64,000 nt of DNA, from the NCBI GenBank assembly GCA_027491195.1, contig JAIXWQ010000012.1, positions 248,001 to 312,000 on the forward strand, read 5' to 3'. The notes under the pieces were generated by a model, which was given only the letters and a program-made list of their open reading frames with translations, did no database searches and had not been told where the DNA came from. The stretch is from Cytophagaceae bacterium. Its GTDB lineage: Bacteria > Bacteroidota > Bacteroidia > Cytophagales > Spirosomataceae. The number at the start of each line of letters is the position of its first letter. Positions within the stretch are counted from its first letter, which is position 1. This document shows, in pieces, positions 24,001 through 31,948 of the stretch. The translations under genes were made by a program, and so were the position numbers.

Positions 24001-25092
24001 TTAAGCGAAACGGACCGGATTGGTATTGGTCTCACTTTTCAGAACGGCAAAATTACTAATTTTTTTTGATAAATAGTCATGTACTGCATCAATAATCATG
24101 ACTTCTGATTCGTAATGCCCTACATCGATTAATAGACATTGATTTTCCGCATCAAAAAACTCGTGGTACTTGATATCTGACGTGATATAGGCATCTGCTT
24201 TTTGCCTTGTTGCCTCTTTAATTAAGAAACTGCCGGCCCCACCGCAGACCGCTACTTTGGAAATAGGCCCTTCAGGTAAAGCCGTATGTTTTAAGGCGTG
24301 TAAGCCTAAACGTTCTTTGACAAAATGTAGAAAGGCTTCAGGAGCCAGAGGCTTCTCCAATAAACCGATGTATCCTGCACCTACGTCTTGCCAAGAATTA
24401 TCTAAGGAAGTGATAGAATAAGCGACTTCCTCGTAGGGATGTGCGGATTTTAAAGCCGCTAAAATCTCATTTGAAAGATAAGAGGGAAATACCATCTCCA
24501 CTTTGACCTCGTTCACTTCGGAAAGTTCGTTAGCTACTCCAGTATGTGGATTGGCGTCAACGGACGGTTGAAAACGACCTATGCCCTCCGAAGTAAAACT
24601 GCAGGAAGAATATTCGCCTATATTTCCGGCACCAGCCGCGTGCAAGGCCTCGCGAACAGCCTGCTCATGAGACGCTGGCACGTAATATTGAAGCGCTTTT
24701 AAGGCCTCCTGCATGGGTTTCATCACTTGGCCTTGAATGCCCAGTTTTGAGGCTAAATGATAGCTAACGCCCTTGGGAGCATGATCTAGATTCGTGTGTG
24801 AAGCGTACAGCGCAATATTATTTTGAATGGCTTTGATGACCGTTCTTTCGACATACGAGGCGCCAGTGAATCGTTTTAATCCAGAGAAAACGATGGGATG
24901 ATGCGAAATAATCAAGTTGCAGCCCTTATTGATAGCCTCTTCCACAACCTCTTCCGTGCAATCGAGACTGATTAATATCCCTTTTGCGGTTGCATTTGCG
25001 TCTCCTACCAGTAAACCCGCGTTATCATAGGATTCTTGCCAGGCTAAGGGTGCCCAAGCTTCCATTTGCTGACAAATTTCTCTTATTTGCAT
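24001..25092 (-). CDS. Nif3-like dinuclear metal-centre protein
   Basis: A 363-residue protein of the Nif3/YqfO family, which forms toroidal hexamers with two metals per subunit. Metal-ligand blocks are visible: LIISHHPIVFSGLKRF, YASHTNLDHAP, then near the C-terminus SDIKYHEFFDA and LIDVGHYESE. A PII-like insert domain lies at about 135-235, as in the longer YqfO type. GTP cyclohydrolase I-type labels in databases are not supported by function, so the role is best left open. The downstream zinc-ribbon gene is probably in the same operon. Confidence 0.9.
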   Translation of the reverse strand: MQIREICQQMEAWAPLAWQESYDNAGLLVGDANATAKGILISLDCTEEVVEEAINKGCNLIISHHPIVFSGLKRFTGASYVERTVIKAIQNNIALYASHTNLDHAPKGVSYHLASKLGIQGQVMKPMQEALKALQYYVPASHEQAVREALHAAGAGNIGEYSSCSFTSEGIGRFQPSVDANPHTGVANELSEVNEVKVEMVFPSYLSNEILAALKSAHPYEEVAYSITSLDNSWQDVGAGYIGLLEKPLAPEAFLHFVKERLGLHALKHTALPEGPISKVAVCGGAGSFLIKEATRQKADAYITSDIKYHEFFDAENQCLLIDVGHYESEVMIIDAVHDYLSKKISNFAVLKSETNTNPVRFA

Positions 25093-25164
25093 GCTATACG
25101 TTCATTTTGACTGCAATTTAGGAAATCTAATGGTATATTTATCCTTTCAAATTTTTCAAACCCC

Positions 25165-25602
25165 ATGCGAATTAGACCAGCTGCCCTCATCATCGAAAAT
25201 AATCACGTGCTTTTCTTGCGCTACGATTATCCGGGAGGTAGCAAGTTTGCTTTACCAGGCGGAAATGTGGATGCTGGCGAAACCTTTCCTGTAACCATTG
25301 CCCGTGAATGTGAGGAAGAATTAGGGATTGAAGTGGAGGTGCATGATTTATTGTTTACAGGTCAGGTGCACGCAACGGACGATTTTTCTGCCTGTGTGCA
25401 CGTGGTTTTCGAAGGTGATATCGTAGGAGGAATTCCACAATTGCATCCAGGTGAAACGACAGCAGACGATTTAGTGTGGGTGCCAGTTGATAAAATTTCG
25501 GAATTACATATCTACCCTGCCATGAATGACGCGATTCTTGATTTTGTGCATACCGGGAAGAAAGGGCAATACGTAGGGACGCTTAAGCAGATTTGGCTTT
25601 AA
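25165..25602 (+). CDS. Nudix hydrolase
   Basis: A 145-residue single-domain Nudix hydrolase. The Nudix box is intact: GGNVDAGE, then ARECEEELGI, matching Gx5Ex7REUxEExGU. The substrate is probably a nucleoside diphosphate derivative; family members vary and no specificity residue is decisive. ATG 25165 gives the normal start MRIRPAALII. The 3' end overlaps the convergent symporter gene by 20 bases. Contrast it with the degenerate Nudix box of the regulator at 13304. Confidence 0.88.
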   Translation: MRIRPAALIIENNHVLFLRYDYPGGSKFALPGGNVDAGETFPVTIARECEEELGIEVEVHDLLFTGQVHATDDFSACVHVVFEGDIVGGIPQLHPGETTADDLVWVPVDKISELHIYPAMNDAILDFVHTGKKGQYVGTLKQIWL

Positions 25603-26959
25603 TTTGATTTCCCACGAGTAAGCCGATTAATCCGGCTACTAGTCCATACCAAACTGCTGGAATTTCGGATGGACTAATGAAATGAAAGTATCCCCAGAAA
25701 ACTAATCCCAAGACCATACTTAAGTGACTTCCCCAAGGAGTCGTTTTCTTCCACCAAAGTCCTGCATTTAGCGGAATGAAGAGGGAAACGAGGCTGAAGG
25801 CGGAGGCTTCGCCTACGAGTTCGAAGATGTTTTGGCGTTCAATAGCCATAATAATACAGGCCAAAGTCACTAAAACCACCGATATCCGTATAAATAACAA
25901 AACGATTTTATCCGAAGGCTGGCGCATCAAAGGTTTCAACAAATTTTCCCCTAACACAGATGCCGGTGCTAAAATCGCCCCAGAAGTTGTACTCAACAAA
26001 GCAGAAAGCAGGGCTCCTAAAAACAAGACCTGCATCGCCCGCGGCGTGAATTTCATCACCAAAGTGGGGATGAGTAAATCGTCTTCAGCCAGTAGCGAAG
26101 GGTATAAACGAACGGCGATGAAGGCAATTAAAAGAGGCAATAGCGCCACCGTCAAGTACATGGCACCCGCTGCAATACTCGCTTTTGCGGCAATCTTTTC
26201 ATTCTTTGCTGACATAACCCGCTGAAAAATGTCTTGCTGTGGAATCGAACCGAAGCCGATGGTAATCCAAGCAGCACCATAAACGAGCCAATCTTTCCAG
26301 GTATTTTCTTTCGGTGTGGCTCGAAAGAAATCGGCTGGTTGCGAAGAGATGAGTTGATTGAAATCCGGGACTTTGGCCCATAATAAATAGGCTAAAAACA
26401 ACAGCCCTGCAATCAAGATGATGTTATGAAAAAAGTCCGTCACCGAGATCGACCACATTCCACCCAATAGGGTATAGGCCATCACTAATAGCGCGCCAAT
26501 GATGATTCCCATCTCCACAGAAATAGGTAATAAAAGGTGCATGGTAAGCCCTAAAGCCACTAATTGTGCCGAAATCCAACCGAAATAGGAGGGAATCATG
26601 ATGACTGCCGAAAGCTTTTCGGAAAAGGCGCCAAACCGCAGCCTAAAATAATCACTAAAGGTCAATACGGGTAAGGGATACAGTTTTCGGGCATAAATAG
26701 CGCCCACGAGAAATAAACCCAGCGCAGCCCCAAACGGCTCCTCAATAATCGCTAAAACACCACCATGTACAAATTCTTTAGGGGCACCGAGTATAGTCTC
26801 TGATCCAAACCAGGTCGCAAAAGTCACCATGGTCGCTAAAGCAAAAGGCAAAGAGCGCCCCGCTAATACGAAATCCTGCGTAGAATGCACCTTTTTGCTA
26901 GCCCACCAGCCCACGCCCAGGTTTAAAGCAAGATAGAAAATGACGAAAGCTACCAGCAT
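25583..26959 (-). CDS. sodium:solute symporter family transporter
   Basis: A 458-residue, very hydrophobic protein with about 13 transmembrane helices. It starts LVAFVIFYLALNLGVGWWA, and the SSS family block HSTQDFVLAGRSLPF follows. Other typical elements are GSETILGAPKEF, LLSALLSTTSGAILAPAS and a terminal helix near LVAGLIGLLVG. It imports a small solute with Na+; the solute cannot be named from sequence. It converges with the Nudix gene, with a 20-base overlap of coding ends, and is divergent from the PBP4-type gene. Confidence 0.88.
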   Translation of the reverse strand: MLVAFVIFYLALNLGVGWWASKKVHSTQDFVLAGRSLPFALATMVTFATWFGSETILGAPKEFVHGGVLAIIEEPFGAALGLFLVGAIYARKLYPLPVLTFSDYFRLRFGAFSEKLSAVIMIPSYFGWISAQLVALGLTMHLLLPISVEMGIIIGALLVMAYTLLGGMWSISVTDFFHNIILIAGLLFLAYLLWAKVPDFNQLISSQPADFFRATPKENTWKDWLVYGAAWITIGFGSIPQQDIFQRVMSAKNEKIAAKASIAAGAMYLTVALLPLLIAFIAVRLYPSLLAEDDLLIPTLVMKFTPRAMQVLFLGALLSALLSTTSGAILAPASVLGENLLKPLMRQPSDKIVLLFIRISVVLVTLACIIMAIERQNIFELVGEASAFSLVSLFIPLNAGLWWKKTTPWGSHLSMVLGLVFWGYFHFISPSEIPAVWYGLVAGLIGLLVGNQIKAKSA

Positions 26960-26979
26960 TCTTTTCGGTAAAATGAGCC

Positions 26980-26987
26980 CAAAAATA
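26980..26987 (-). promoter_or_regulatory. -7 element (TATTTTTG) upstream of the symporter gene
   Basis: A perfect TAnnTTTG match on the minus strand, 20 bases before the ATG at 26959, in a 51-base divergent gap. No -33 TTG is visible. Confidence 0.4.
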
Positions 26988-27010
26988 CGAAAACCTTTTA
27001 CCTTTATTGT

Positions 27011-28258
27011 ATGAAAAATCTAGCCTTTTTATTTCTGCTAGCTTTAGCCAGTTGCCAAAGCTCCCACTTGCAAATCGCTTTCAACGAATCAAGCCTTGCT
27101 CAGCGGGCTAGCGGCGTGATGATTAAGGATCTTTCGACGGGCAAAGTGCTCTTTGAAAAAAATGCCGACCAGTACTTCATGCCGGCTTCGAACATGAAGC
27201 TGTTGACATTCTTGCAAGCAAACCGAATTTTAGGCAACCAAATCCCTTCTTTCAAATACCGCGAAACAAAAGACACCCTCTTTTTCTGGGGAACCGGGGA
27301 TATCTCCAATTTACATCCTGGTACCAAAAACACGGCGCTACGCGATTTTTTAGCCGCTTCATCGAAAGTGCTGGTTTATGGAGCGCCTTTGAAACCGCTA
27401 CCTATCATGGGATCTGGCTGGGCCTGGGATGATTATAATGACCATTATTCGGCGGATATTTCGGACATGCCCTTGTACGGTAATTTAGTGAGCTTCTCCG
27501 CTGCTCAGCGTCGTTGGAACATTATGCCAGATGCCTTTGCATCAGTGGCGAAAACGGGTTCCACGCTAGAAGTCAGAAGAAACCGATTGAAAAATGAATT
27601 CACTTTGCCTGAATTAAAGACGGAAAAATACGGTGAGCAACAGGTTCCTTTCATGACTTCTCCCGATATGACGGCCTTTTTATTAAGCGATACGCTGCAT
27701 AAATCGGTTGAAACCATGCCTTTAGCGGTTCACCCGGACGCCCGCATTTTCTATGCTGGCAAGATGGATAGCTTGTATGTTCCCATGTTGCACGAAAGTG
27801 ATAATGCGGTGGCGGAGCAATTACTCGTGATGATCGCTGCGGAGAAAGGTTGGGATCCGACTCAGGTGATTGATAATTTGAAGAAGGAACCCGGCAACGA
27901 ATTCATGAAGGATATTCGCTGGATCGATGGCTCAGGTTTATCTCGTTATAATTTAATTAGGCCAAAAGATTTCATCTACATCCTCGAATTGTTATCGAAA
28001 GAAGTGGCTCCGGAACGCCTGCATGCCCTTTTGCCGGAAGCCAATAAAACCGGAACGATGCGAAATGTACAGGACATTAACCCAGGCGTGCGTATTTGGG
28101 CGAAGTCGGGCTCATTCGGTAATACCTATGATCTTTCAGGTTATTATCAGACCAAAGACGGTAAGACGCTTGCCTTCTCTGTTTTATCTAATTTAGGCAA
28201 CACGTCGGTGAGGGAAATCAAGAAGTCGGTGGTGGAGTTTTTGAAAGCGATTCACTAA
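27011..28258 (+). CDS. D-Ala-D-Ala carboxypeptidase/endopeptidase, PBP4-type lipoprotein
   Basis: A peptidase S13 (PBP4/DacB) family protein that trims or cleaves peptidoglycan cross-links. The 415-residue protein begins with a lipoprotein signal (MKNLAFLFLLALASC, Cys15). It has the three penicillin-binding motifs: SNMK (S60-K63), SDN in LHESDNAVAEQ and KSG in WAKSGSF (KTG variant). It is somewhat shorter than E. coli PBP4 (about 477), with a reduced insert region. The start lies 51 bases from the divergent symporter gene. No terminator is seen after it; a palindromic repeat region follows. Confidence 0.9.
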   Translation: MKNLAFLFLLALASCQSSHLQIAFNESSLAQRASGVMIKDLSTGKVLFEKNADQYFMPASNMKLLTFLQANRILGNQIPSFKYRETKDTLFFWGTGDISNLHPGTKNTALRDFLAASSKVLVYGAPLKPLPIMGSGWAWDDYNDHYSADISDMPLYGNLVSFSAAQRRWNIMPDAFASVAKTGSTLEVRRNRLKNEFTLPELKTEKYGEQQVPFMTSPDMTAFLLSDTLHKSVETMPLAVHPDARIFYAGKMDSLYVPMLHESDNAVAEQLLVMIAAEKGWDPTQVIDNLKKEPGNEFMKDIRWIDGSGLSRYNLIRPKDFIYILELLSKEVAPERLHALLPEANKTGTMRNVQDINPGVRIWAKSGSFGNTYDLSGYYQTKDGKTLAFSVLSNLGNTSVREIKKSVVEFLKAIH

Positions 28259-28272
28259 TATTAAAGCATAGA

Positions 28273-28386
28273 GCATAAAGAATAAATAATAAAGCAAAAA
28301 GTATAAAGCAGGAATCGCCTTCGGCGATGAATTCGGATATGTTTTTTCCCTTCGGACTCACTTCCTTCGGACTTTATTCTTTATGC
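28273..28386. repeat. palindromic AT-rich intergenic element
   Basis: The gap after the PBP4-type gene is filled with repeats. GCATAAAGAATAAA (28273-28286) recurs inverted as TTTATTCTTTATGC (28373-28386), a perfect 14-base match. Inside is a hairpin ATCGCC-TTC-GGCGAT (28314-28328) and a direct repeat CCTTCGGACT (28349-28358, 28364-28373). The right arm covers the stop codon of the convergent APC gene. It looks like a small dispersed repeat, but copy number cannot be judged from one window. Confidence 0.6.
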
Positions 28387-29703
28387 TTTATTCTTTTTTT
28401 GATTTTCAAGACCGGAGGTCTTGAAAATCAAAAAGCTAGCTAGGATAAACCCCACCACGTAAACCACACTCCCCAGATTAGTCACCAAGGTTCCCACTAA
28501 GAATAGGGTGGAGATAATTAATAATGTCCAAGGTAAAAAAGGATATCCCCATACGAGGTAAGGTCGCTTTAAGTTAGGTTCTGTGACGCGCAGACGCAAA
28601 AGAGAGGCGAAGCCGGCTAGGTAACTTGCCACAAAAAAGAAAGTCGCGATGTCGGATAAACGCTCATTAATCTCTTTACCCGCTAATAGAAAAAGGCAGG
28701 CGGAAAAGATGGTTAAATGAGTGGCGGTGGTGGGAGAACCGGCGCTGTTCACTTTTTCAGCGGCTTTGAAAAATAAGCCATCGCGGCTCATGGAATAAAT
28801 GACGCGAGGGGCAAACATCACTTGGGTGTTCAAGATCCCTAAGATGCTAAGCATTAAAAAGACCGTGATCCAACGGCCCATATCCGCGCCAAACAAGGCT
28901 CTCATGGCATCTGCTGCCGCTAATTTGCTGGTGGATAGGGTTTCCAAAGGCAGGCTGTACAGAATTCCCACGTTTATCAATAAGTAGATAAAGGCGACGA
29001 TGATGACGCCGATGAACATGGATTTTGGCATGGATTTTACGGGATCCTTGTTTTCTTCTGTGAAATAACTCGCCGTGTGCCAGCCATCATAGGCATAAAA
29101 AATGGACAAAAGGGCGGTCATGATACCGGTAGCGAGGGGGAGGCCTGTAGGGGCTTTGGCCTGCTCATTAAAAACGCCACCACCTCCATAAAGGAAACAG
29201 ATGCCAATGAAAATCAACAGGGCAACGGCCTTAATGCCGCTGAGCCATTCCTGGGATTTGCCTGCCATCACCACGCCTAATTGATGGAAAAACCACAAAA
29301 TCGCTAGGATTCCGATGGCGCAGTAGACTAAATAGGGGCTTAGGGAGGGAAATACGATAATGAGGTATTCGCTGAAGGTGTATGATCCAAAACCGAGAGC
29401 GGTCACGGTACCTAACCAGCTGGTGAGGCCTACGAGGAATCCGATGTAGCGGCCAAAAGCACGTTCGGCATAACCGTACCAAGAACCTGCTTTGGGGATG
29501 GAAAGACTTAATTCTAGTAAGCAGCTTACGCCTAGTAGGGCATAGATGGCCACTAAAACCCACAGACTAAGGATTAATCCGGGGTCTTGAAGGGAGGCTG
29601 CAATGGGGCCCGGTTTACGTAAAATACCTGTACCAACGGTTCCGCCTAGCGTGACAGCCACGCCAAAAGTTGTCCCCAGGACCTTCCAGAGCTTATTTTC
29701 CAT
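28381..29703 (-). CDS. APC-family amino-acid permease
   Basis: A 440-residue, 12-helix transporter of the amino acid-polyamine-organocation superfamily. It has the helix 1 motif GVAVTLGGTVGTGILRKPG, and IYALLGVSCLLELSLSIP, SWYGYAERAFG and the FFVASYLAGFASLLRLR region. The substrate is probably an amino acid; no closer call is possible. Its start overlaps the end of the upstream exo/endonuclease-family gene by 11 bases. Its last codons (SGLENQKKNKA) are made of a palindromic repeat, so the C-terminal tail may be recent. Confidence 0.87.
   Translation of the reverse strand: MENKLWKVLGTTFGVAVTLGGTVGTGILRKPGPIAASLQDPGLILSLWVLVAIYALLGVSCLLELSLSIPKAGSWYGYAERAFGRYIGFLVGLTSWLGTVTALGFGSYTFSEYLIIVFPSLSPYLVYCAIGILAILWFFHQLGVVMAGKSQEWLSGIKAVALLIFIGICFLYGGGGVFNEQAKAPTGLPLATGIMTALLSIFYAYDGWHTASYFTEENKDPVKSMPKSMFIGVIIVAFIYLLINVGILYSLPLETLSTSKLAAADAMRALFGADMGRWITVFLMLSILGILNTQVMFAPRVIYSMSRDGLFFKAAEKVNSAGSPTTATHLTIFSACLFLLAGKEINERLSDIATFFFVASYLAGFASLLRLRVTEPNLKRPYLVWGYPFLPWTLLIISTLFLVGTLVTNLGSVVYVVGFILASFLIFKTSGLENQKKNKA
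28396..28434. repeat. perfect 18-bp palindrome in the 3' end of the APC gene
   Basis: The arms 28396-28413 and 28417-28434 (TTTTTGATTTTCAAGACC and its exact reverse complement) surround a 3-base spacer. It lies within the coding sequence for the permease tail. It is not followed by a T run on either strand, so it is not a standard terminator. Confidence 0.75.
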
Positions 29704-30811
29704 GTAAAATGTATTGGCCTACCGTAGGGAAGTGATCCGAGTATTTGATGTTTCGTAGGGTTTGGAAGTTCGTCGCTTTCCATTCTTTCGAAAAGAATTG
29801 GTCATCGATGCGCACTAAATAAGGGCTGCGATTTAGGGTAAAACCAAAGCCAGATCCTGCTTCTTCGAAGGAATTTTGTAGACGTTCACGGATGGTTCCA
29901 TAGGCCCATCCAGAAGGAGTTTCGTTCAAATCCCCTACCACTAGGATGGGATAAGGGCTTTTTTGGATGAGGCGATTAATCTTATCCATCTCCTTTTTGT
30001 GCTCAATAAAGCCCTTCCTAAGTGAGGAAATGATGCCGCGTCCTTCTTTCTTCGCGTCAGTATAATCTTGCAAACGAATTTTAGAGGTCATCTTGTTCAC
30101 TCGAATACCCATCGACCAAAGCTGCAGGTTGATCACCCGAATCGTATCTTGATCCTTCACAATATCAGTTAGTAGATATCCATTCGCTGAATTTTCGAAT
30201 TGTTCCCCTTCTTCGTGAATGATGGGGTATTTCGAAAATACGACTAAGCCCATCTTTTCGTGTGAATCGAACAATTGCTTTTTTAGTGGAATGAAGGCGT
30301 AATGGGGGTACTTTTCTTTTAAAAAGGAGACTGTATGATAGGCTTTGCGATCTGAATGGGAATAAAATTCTTGGAAGCATTTGATGTCCGCATCGTAATC
30401 GCGAATGAATTTTTTTAGGTCCTCTAATTGCTCTTTTTTGGCCTCATACTCGTTTGAATACATACCAAACACATTATAACTCATCACCGTCAGCGGTTTT
30501 TCTAAGGTCGCTACCGGCTGATTGAAACTAATCGTTCTCCCGATAAATCCATATCCCAACGCTAGCACGATGAAGGGCAAAAGCGCTCGCTTCGCTCGCT
30601 GAAAAGTCCAGTAAATCAAAGAAAAAAAGCACAACAACTGCGCATAGGGCATGGTCATCATGATGAACCCCGCGAACCAATGCTCAACGATGAGCGAATA
30701 ACTTAAAAGATAGGTCAGTAGGGTATAGAGGCACAATGGCAAGGTTCCTAACCAGATCAGGGAAGAGATGATTTTTTTCTTTAGGGGTGCCTTCGAATTG
30801 CGCTTTGCCAT
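29693..30811 (-). CDS. endonuclease/exonuclease/phosphatase family membrane protein
   Basis: A 372-residue protein with two to three N-terminal transmembrane helices (about 12-100). A DNase I-like EEP domain follows: MSYNVFGMYS, CFQEFYSH, a middle His/Asn region, VVGDLNETPSG and the terminal KYSDHFPTV. The catalytic Asn, Glu, Asp and His positions look intact. Bacteroidota have many such membrane-anchored members with unknown substrates (nucleic acid, phospholipid or phosphate ester). ATG 30811 is chosen over an in-frame TTG two codons earlier. The gene overlaps the APC permease gene, so the two are likely one operon. Confidence 0.83.
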   Translation of the reverse strand: MAKRNSKAPLKKKIISSLIWLGTLPLCLYTLLTYLLSYSLIVEHWFAGFIMMTMPYAQLLCFFSLIYWTFQRAKRALLPFIVLALGYGFIGRTISFNQPVATLEKPLTVMSYNVFGMYSNEYEAKKEQLEDLKKFIRDYDADIKCFQEFYSHSDRKAYHTVSFLKEKYPHYAFIPLKKQLFDSHEKMGLVVFSKYPIIHEEGEQFENSANGYLLTDIVKDQDTIRVINLQLWSMGIRVNKMTSKIRLQDYTDAKKEGRGIISSLRKGFIEHKKEMDKINRLIQKSPYPILVVGDLNETPSGWAYGTIRERLQNSFEEAGSGFGFTLNRSPYLVRIDDQFFSKEWKATNFQTLRNIKYSDHFPTVGQYILHGK

Positions 30812-30858
30812 GCTCAAAGATACACATTGTCAACCATTTTATAAATTTTCGAATGAGG

Positions 30859-30890
30859 TTTGGGTTATTTCAAATTATTTTCTAATTTTG
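30859..30890 (+). promoter_or_regulatory. promoter of rpmB (TTTG-N20-TAATTTTG)
   Basis: TTTG (30859-30862) and TAATTTTG (30883-30890) are separated by 20 bases, a full match to the Bacteroidota consensus. The transcript start would be near 30895, giving a leader of about 35 bases before ATG 30931. Confidence 0.78.
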
Positions 30891-30930
30891 CAATCCCTTT
30901 AGGAAAGAACAATATTAAATAAAAGATACT

Positions 30931-31170
30931 ATGGCAAAGGTTTGTCAAATTACAGGACGCAAAACTCAAGTAGGAAACAACGTTTCTCACGCTAATAACA
31001 AGACTAAGCGTAAGTTCTACCCGAACTTACAAACGAAGAAATTCTTCTTAGAGTCTGAAGGTGTTTGGGTTCGTATGAAGGTTTCAGCGAAAGCAATTCG
31101 CACAATCAACAAGAACGGTTTCGAAAAAACTTTAATTGCTGCTGCTCGTAAGGGTACATTAAGCGTTTAG
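30931..31170 (+). CDS. rpmB: 50S ribosomal protein L28
   Basis: A 79-residue, basic ribosomal protein. It starts MAKVCQITGRKTQVGNNVSH and contains NKTKRKFYPNLQTKKF and the later VSAKAIRTINKNG, the standard L28 pattern. Bacteroidota commonly have rpmB-rpmG together, but rpmG (L33) is absent here. The gene is single, with a strong own promoter and a terminator. Confidence 0.97.
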   Translation: MAKVCQITGRKTQVGNNVSHANNKTKRKFYPNLQTKKFFLESEGVWVRMKVSAKAIRTINKNGFEKTLIAAARKGTLSV

Positions 31171-31193
31171 TTTTCAAAATAATTATCGAAATT

Positions 31194-31225
31194 AGCCTTC
31201 CTGAAATTCAGGAAGGCTTTTTTTA
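31194..31225 (+). terminator. intrinsic terminator after rpmB
   Basis: AGCCTTCCTGAA and its exact complement TTCAGGAAGGCT are one base apart, giving a stem of 10 or more pairs, then a T run. It lies 23 bases after the stop at 31170. Confidence 0.9.
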
Positions 31226-31237
31226 TTTGTACCTACC

Positions 31238-31948
31238 ATGTTAAGCGATTTAGAATTCGAACGTTACCGCAAGCAGCTTAATCTGCCGGAATGGCGCAAA
31301 GCCCAGCAGATGGCTTTGAAGAACGCGTCTATTCTAGTAGTAGGGGCAGGAGGCTTAGGTTGCGGGGCATTACCTTTTCTGGCTGCAGCGGGGGTAGGGA
31401 CAATAACAATTCTGGATGGGGACGTCATCGAATTATCAAATCTAGCACGCCAAGTGCTCTATCGCACGGAGGATGTGGGCGTTTCGAAAGCTCAGAAAGC
31501 GGCGGAGGCTTTGCAAGCATTGAATCCCACCATTGCCATCCAGGGAATCGCGGAGAATTTGACCTCCATAAATTCGAAGGCATATATCGCGCAACACGAT
31601 TTAATCATCGATTGCACCGATAATTTCAAAACGCGTTACTTGATAAATGATACCTGTGTGGAATGGAGGAAGCCTTTTATCTACGGCGCGATTCACGCTT
31701 GGGAAGGTCAGTTTGCGGTGTTTCATCCGTCAGGTCCATCCTATAGAAAGTTATTCCCGGTCGAACCGAGCCCACAAGAAATTCCTGCTTGCGATGAAGT
31801 AGGTGTGTTAGGTGTATTACCCGGAATCATCGGATTGTTGCAGGCAAAAGAGGCGATCTTCTACCTGGCGGGTTTTGAATCCCCCGCCCAAAAAAGTTTA
31901 ATGACCTTCGATCTACGCGATATGCGTCTCAGCTCGTTTACGCTATAA
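31238..31948 (+). CDS. ThiF/MoeB/HesA-family adenylyltransferase
   Basis: A 236-residue E1-like enzyme that would adenylate the C-terminus of a ubiquitin-like sulfur carrier (ThiS or MoaD type). Visible parts are the nucleotide-binding GAGGLG (36-41), D60 in LDGDVIELSNLARQ, and IIDCTDNFKTRYLIND with the catalytic Asp region. The two CxxC zinc pairs of E. coli MoeB are not present, and there is no C-terminal rhodanese domain. No ThiS or MoaD gene is adjacent, so thiamine and molybdopterin roles cannot be separated. The coding end overlaps rimO by 11 bases in convergent orientation. Confidence 0.85.
   Translation: MLSDLEFERYRKQLNLPEWRKAQQMALKNASILVVGAGGLGCGALPFLAAAGVGTITILDGDVIELSNLARQVLYRTEDVGVSKAQKAAEALQALNPTIAIQGIAENLTSINSKAYIAQHDLIIDCTDNFKTRYLINDTCVEWRKPFIYGAIHAWEGQFAVFHPSGPSYRKLFPVEPSPQEIPACDEVGVLGVLPGIIGLLQAKEAIFYLAGFESPAQKSLMTFDLRDMRLSSFTL

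Noticed and set aside
24001-25092. Annotating the Nif3-like protein as GTP cyclohydrolase I
   Set aside because: That label is a known database carry-over; the sequence is Nif3/YqfO and lacks GTP cyclohydrolase I features.
28259-28390. AT-rich words AAAGCATAAAG as a CRISPR array
   Set aside because: The repeats are short, irregular and overlapping, with no regular spacers and no cas genes in the window.
28396-28434. The 18-bp palindrome as an intrinsic terminator
   Set aside because: On both strands the hairpin is followed by A-rich sequence and not by a T run.
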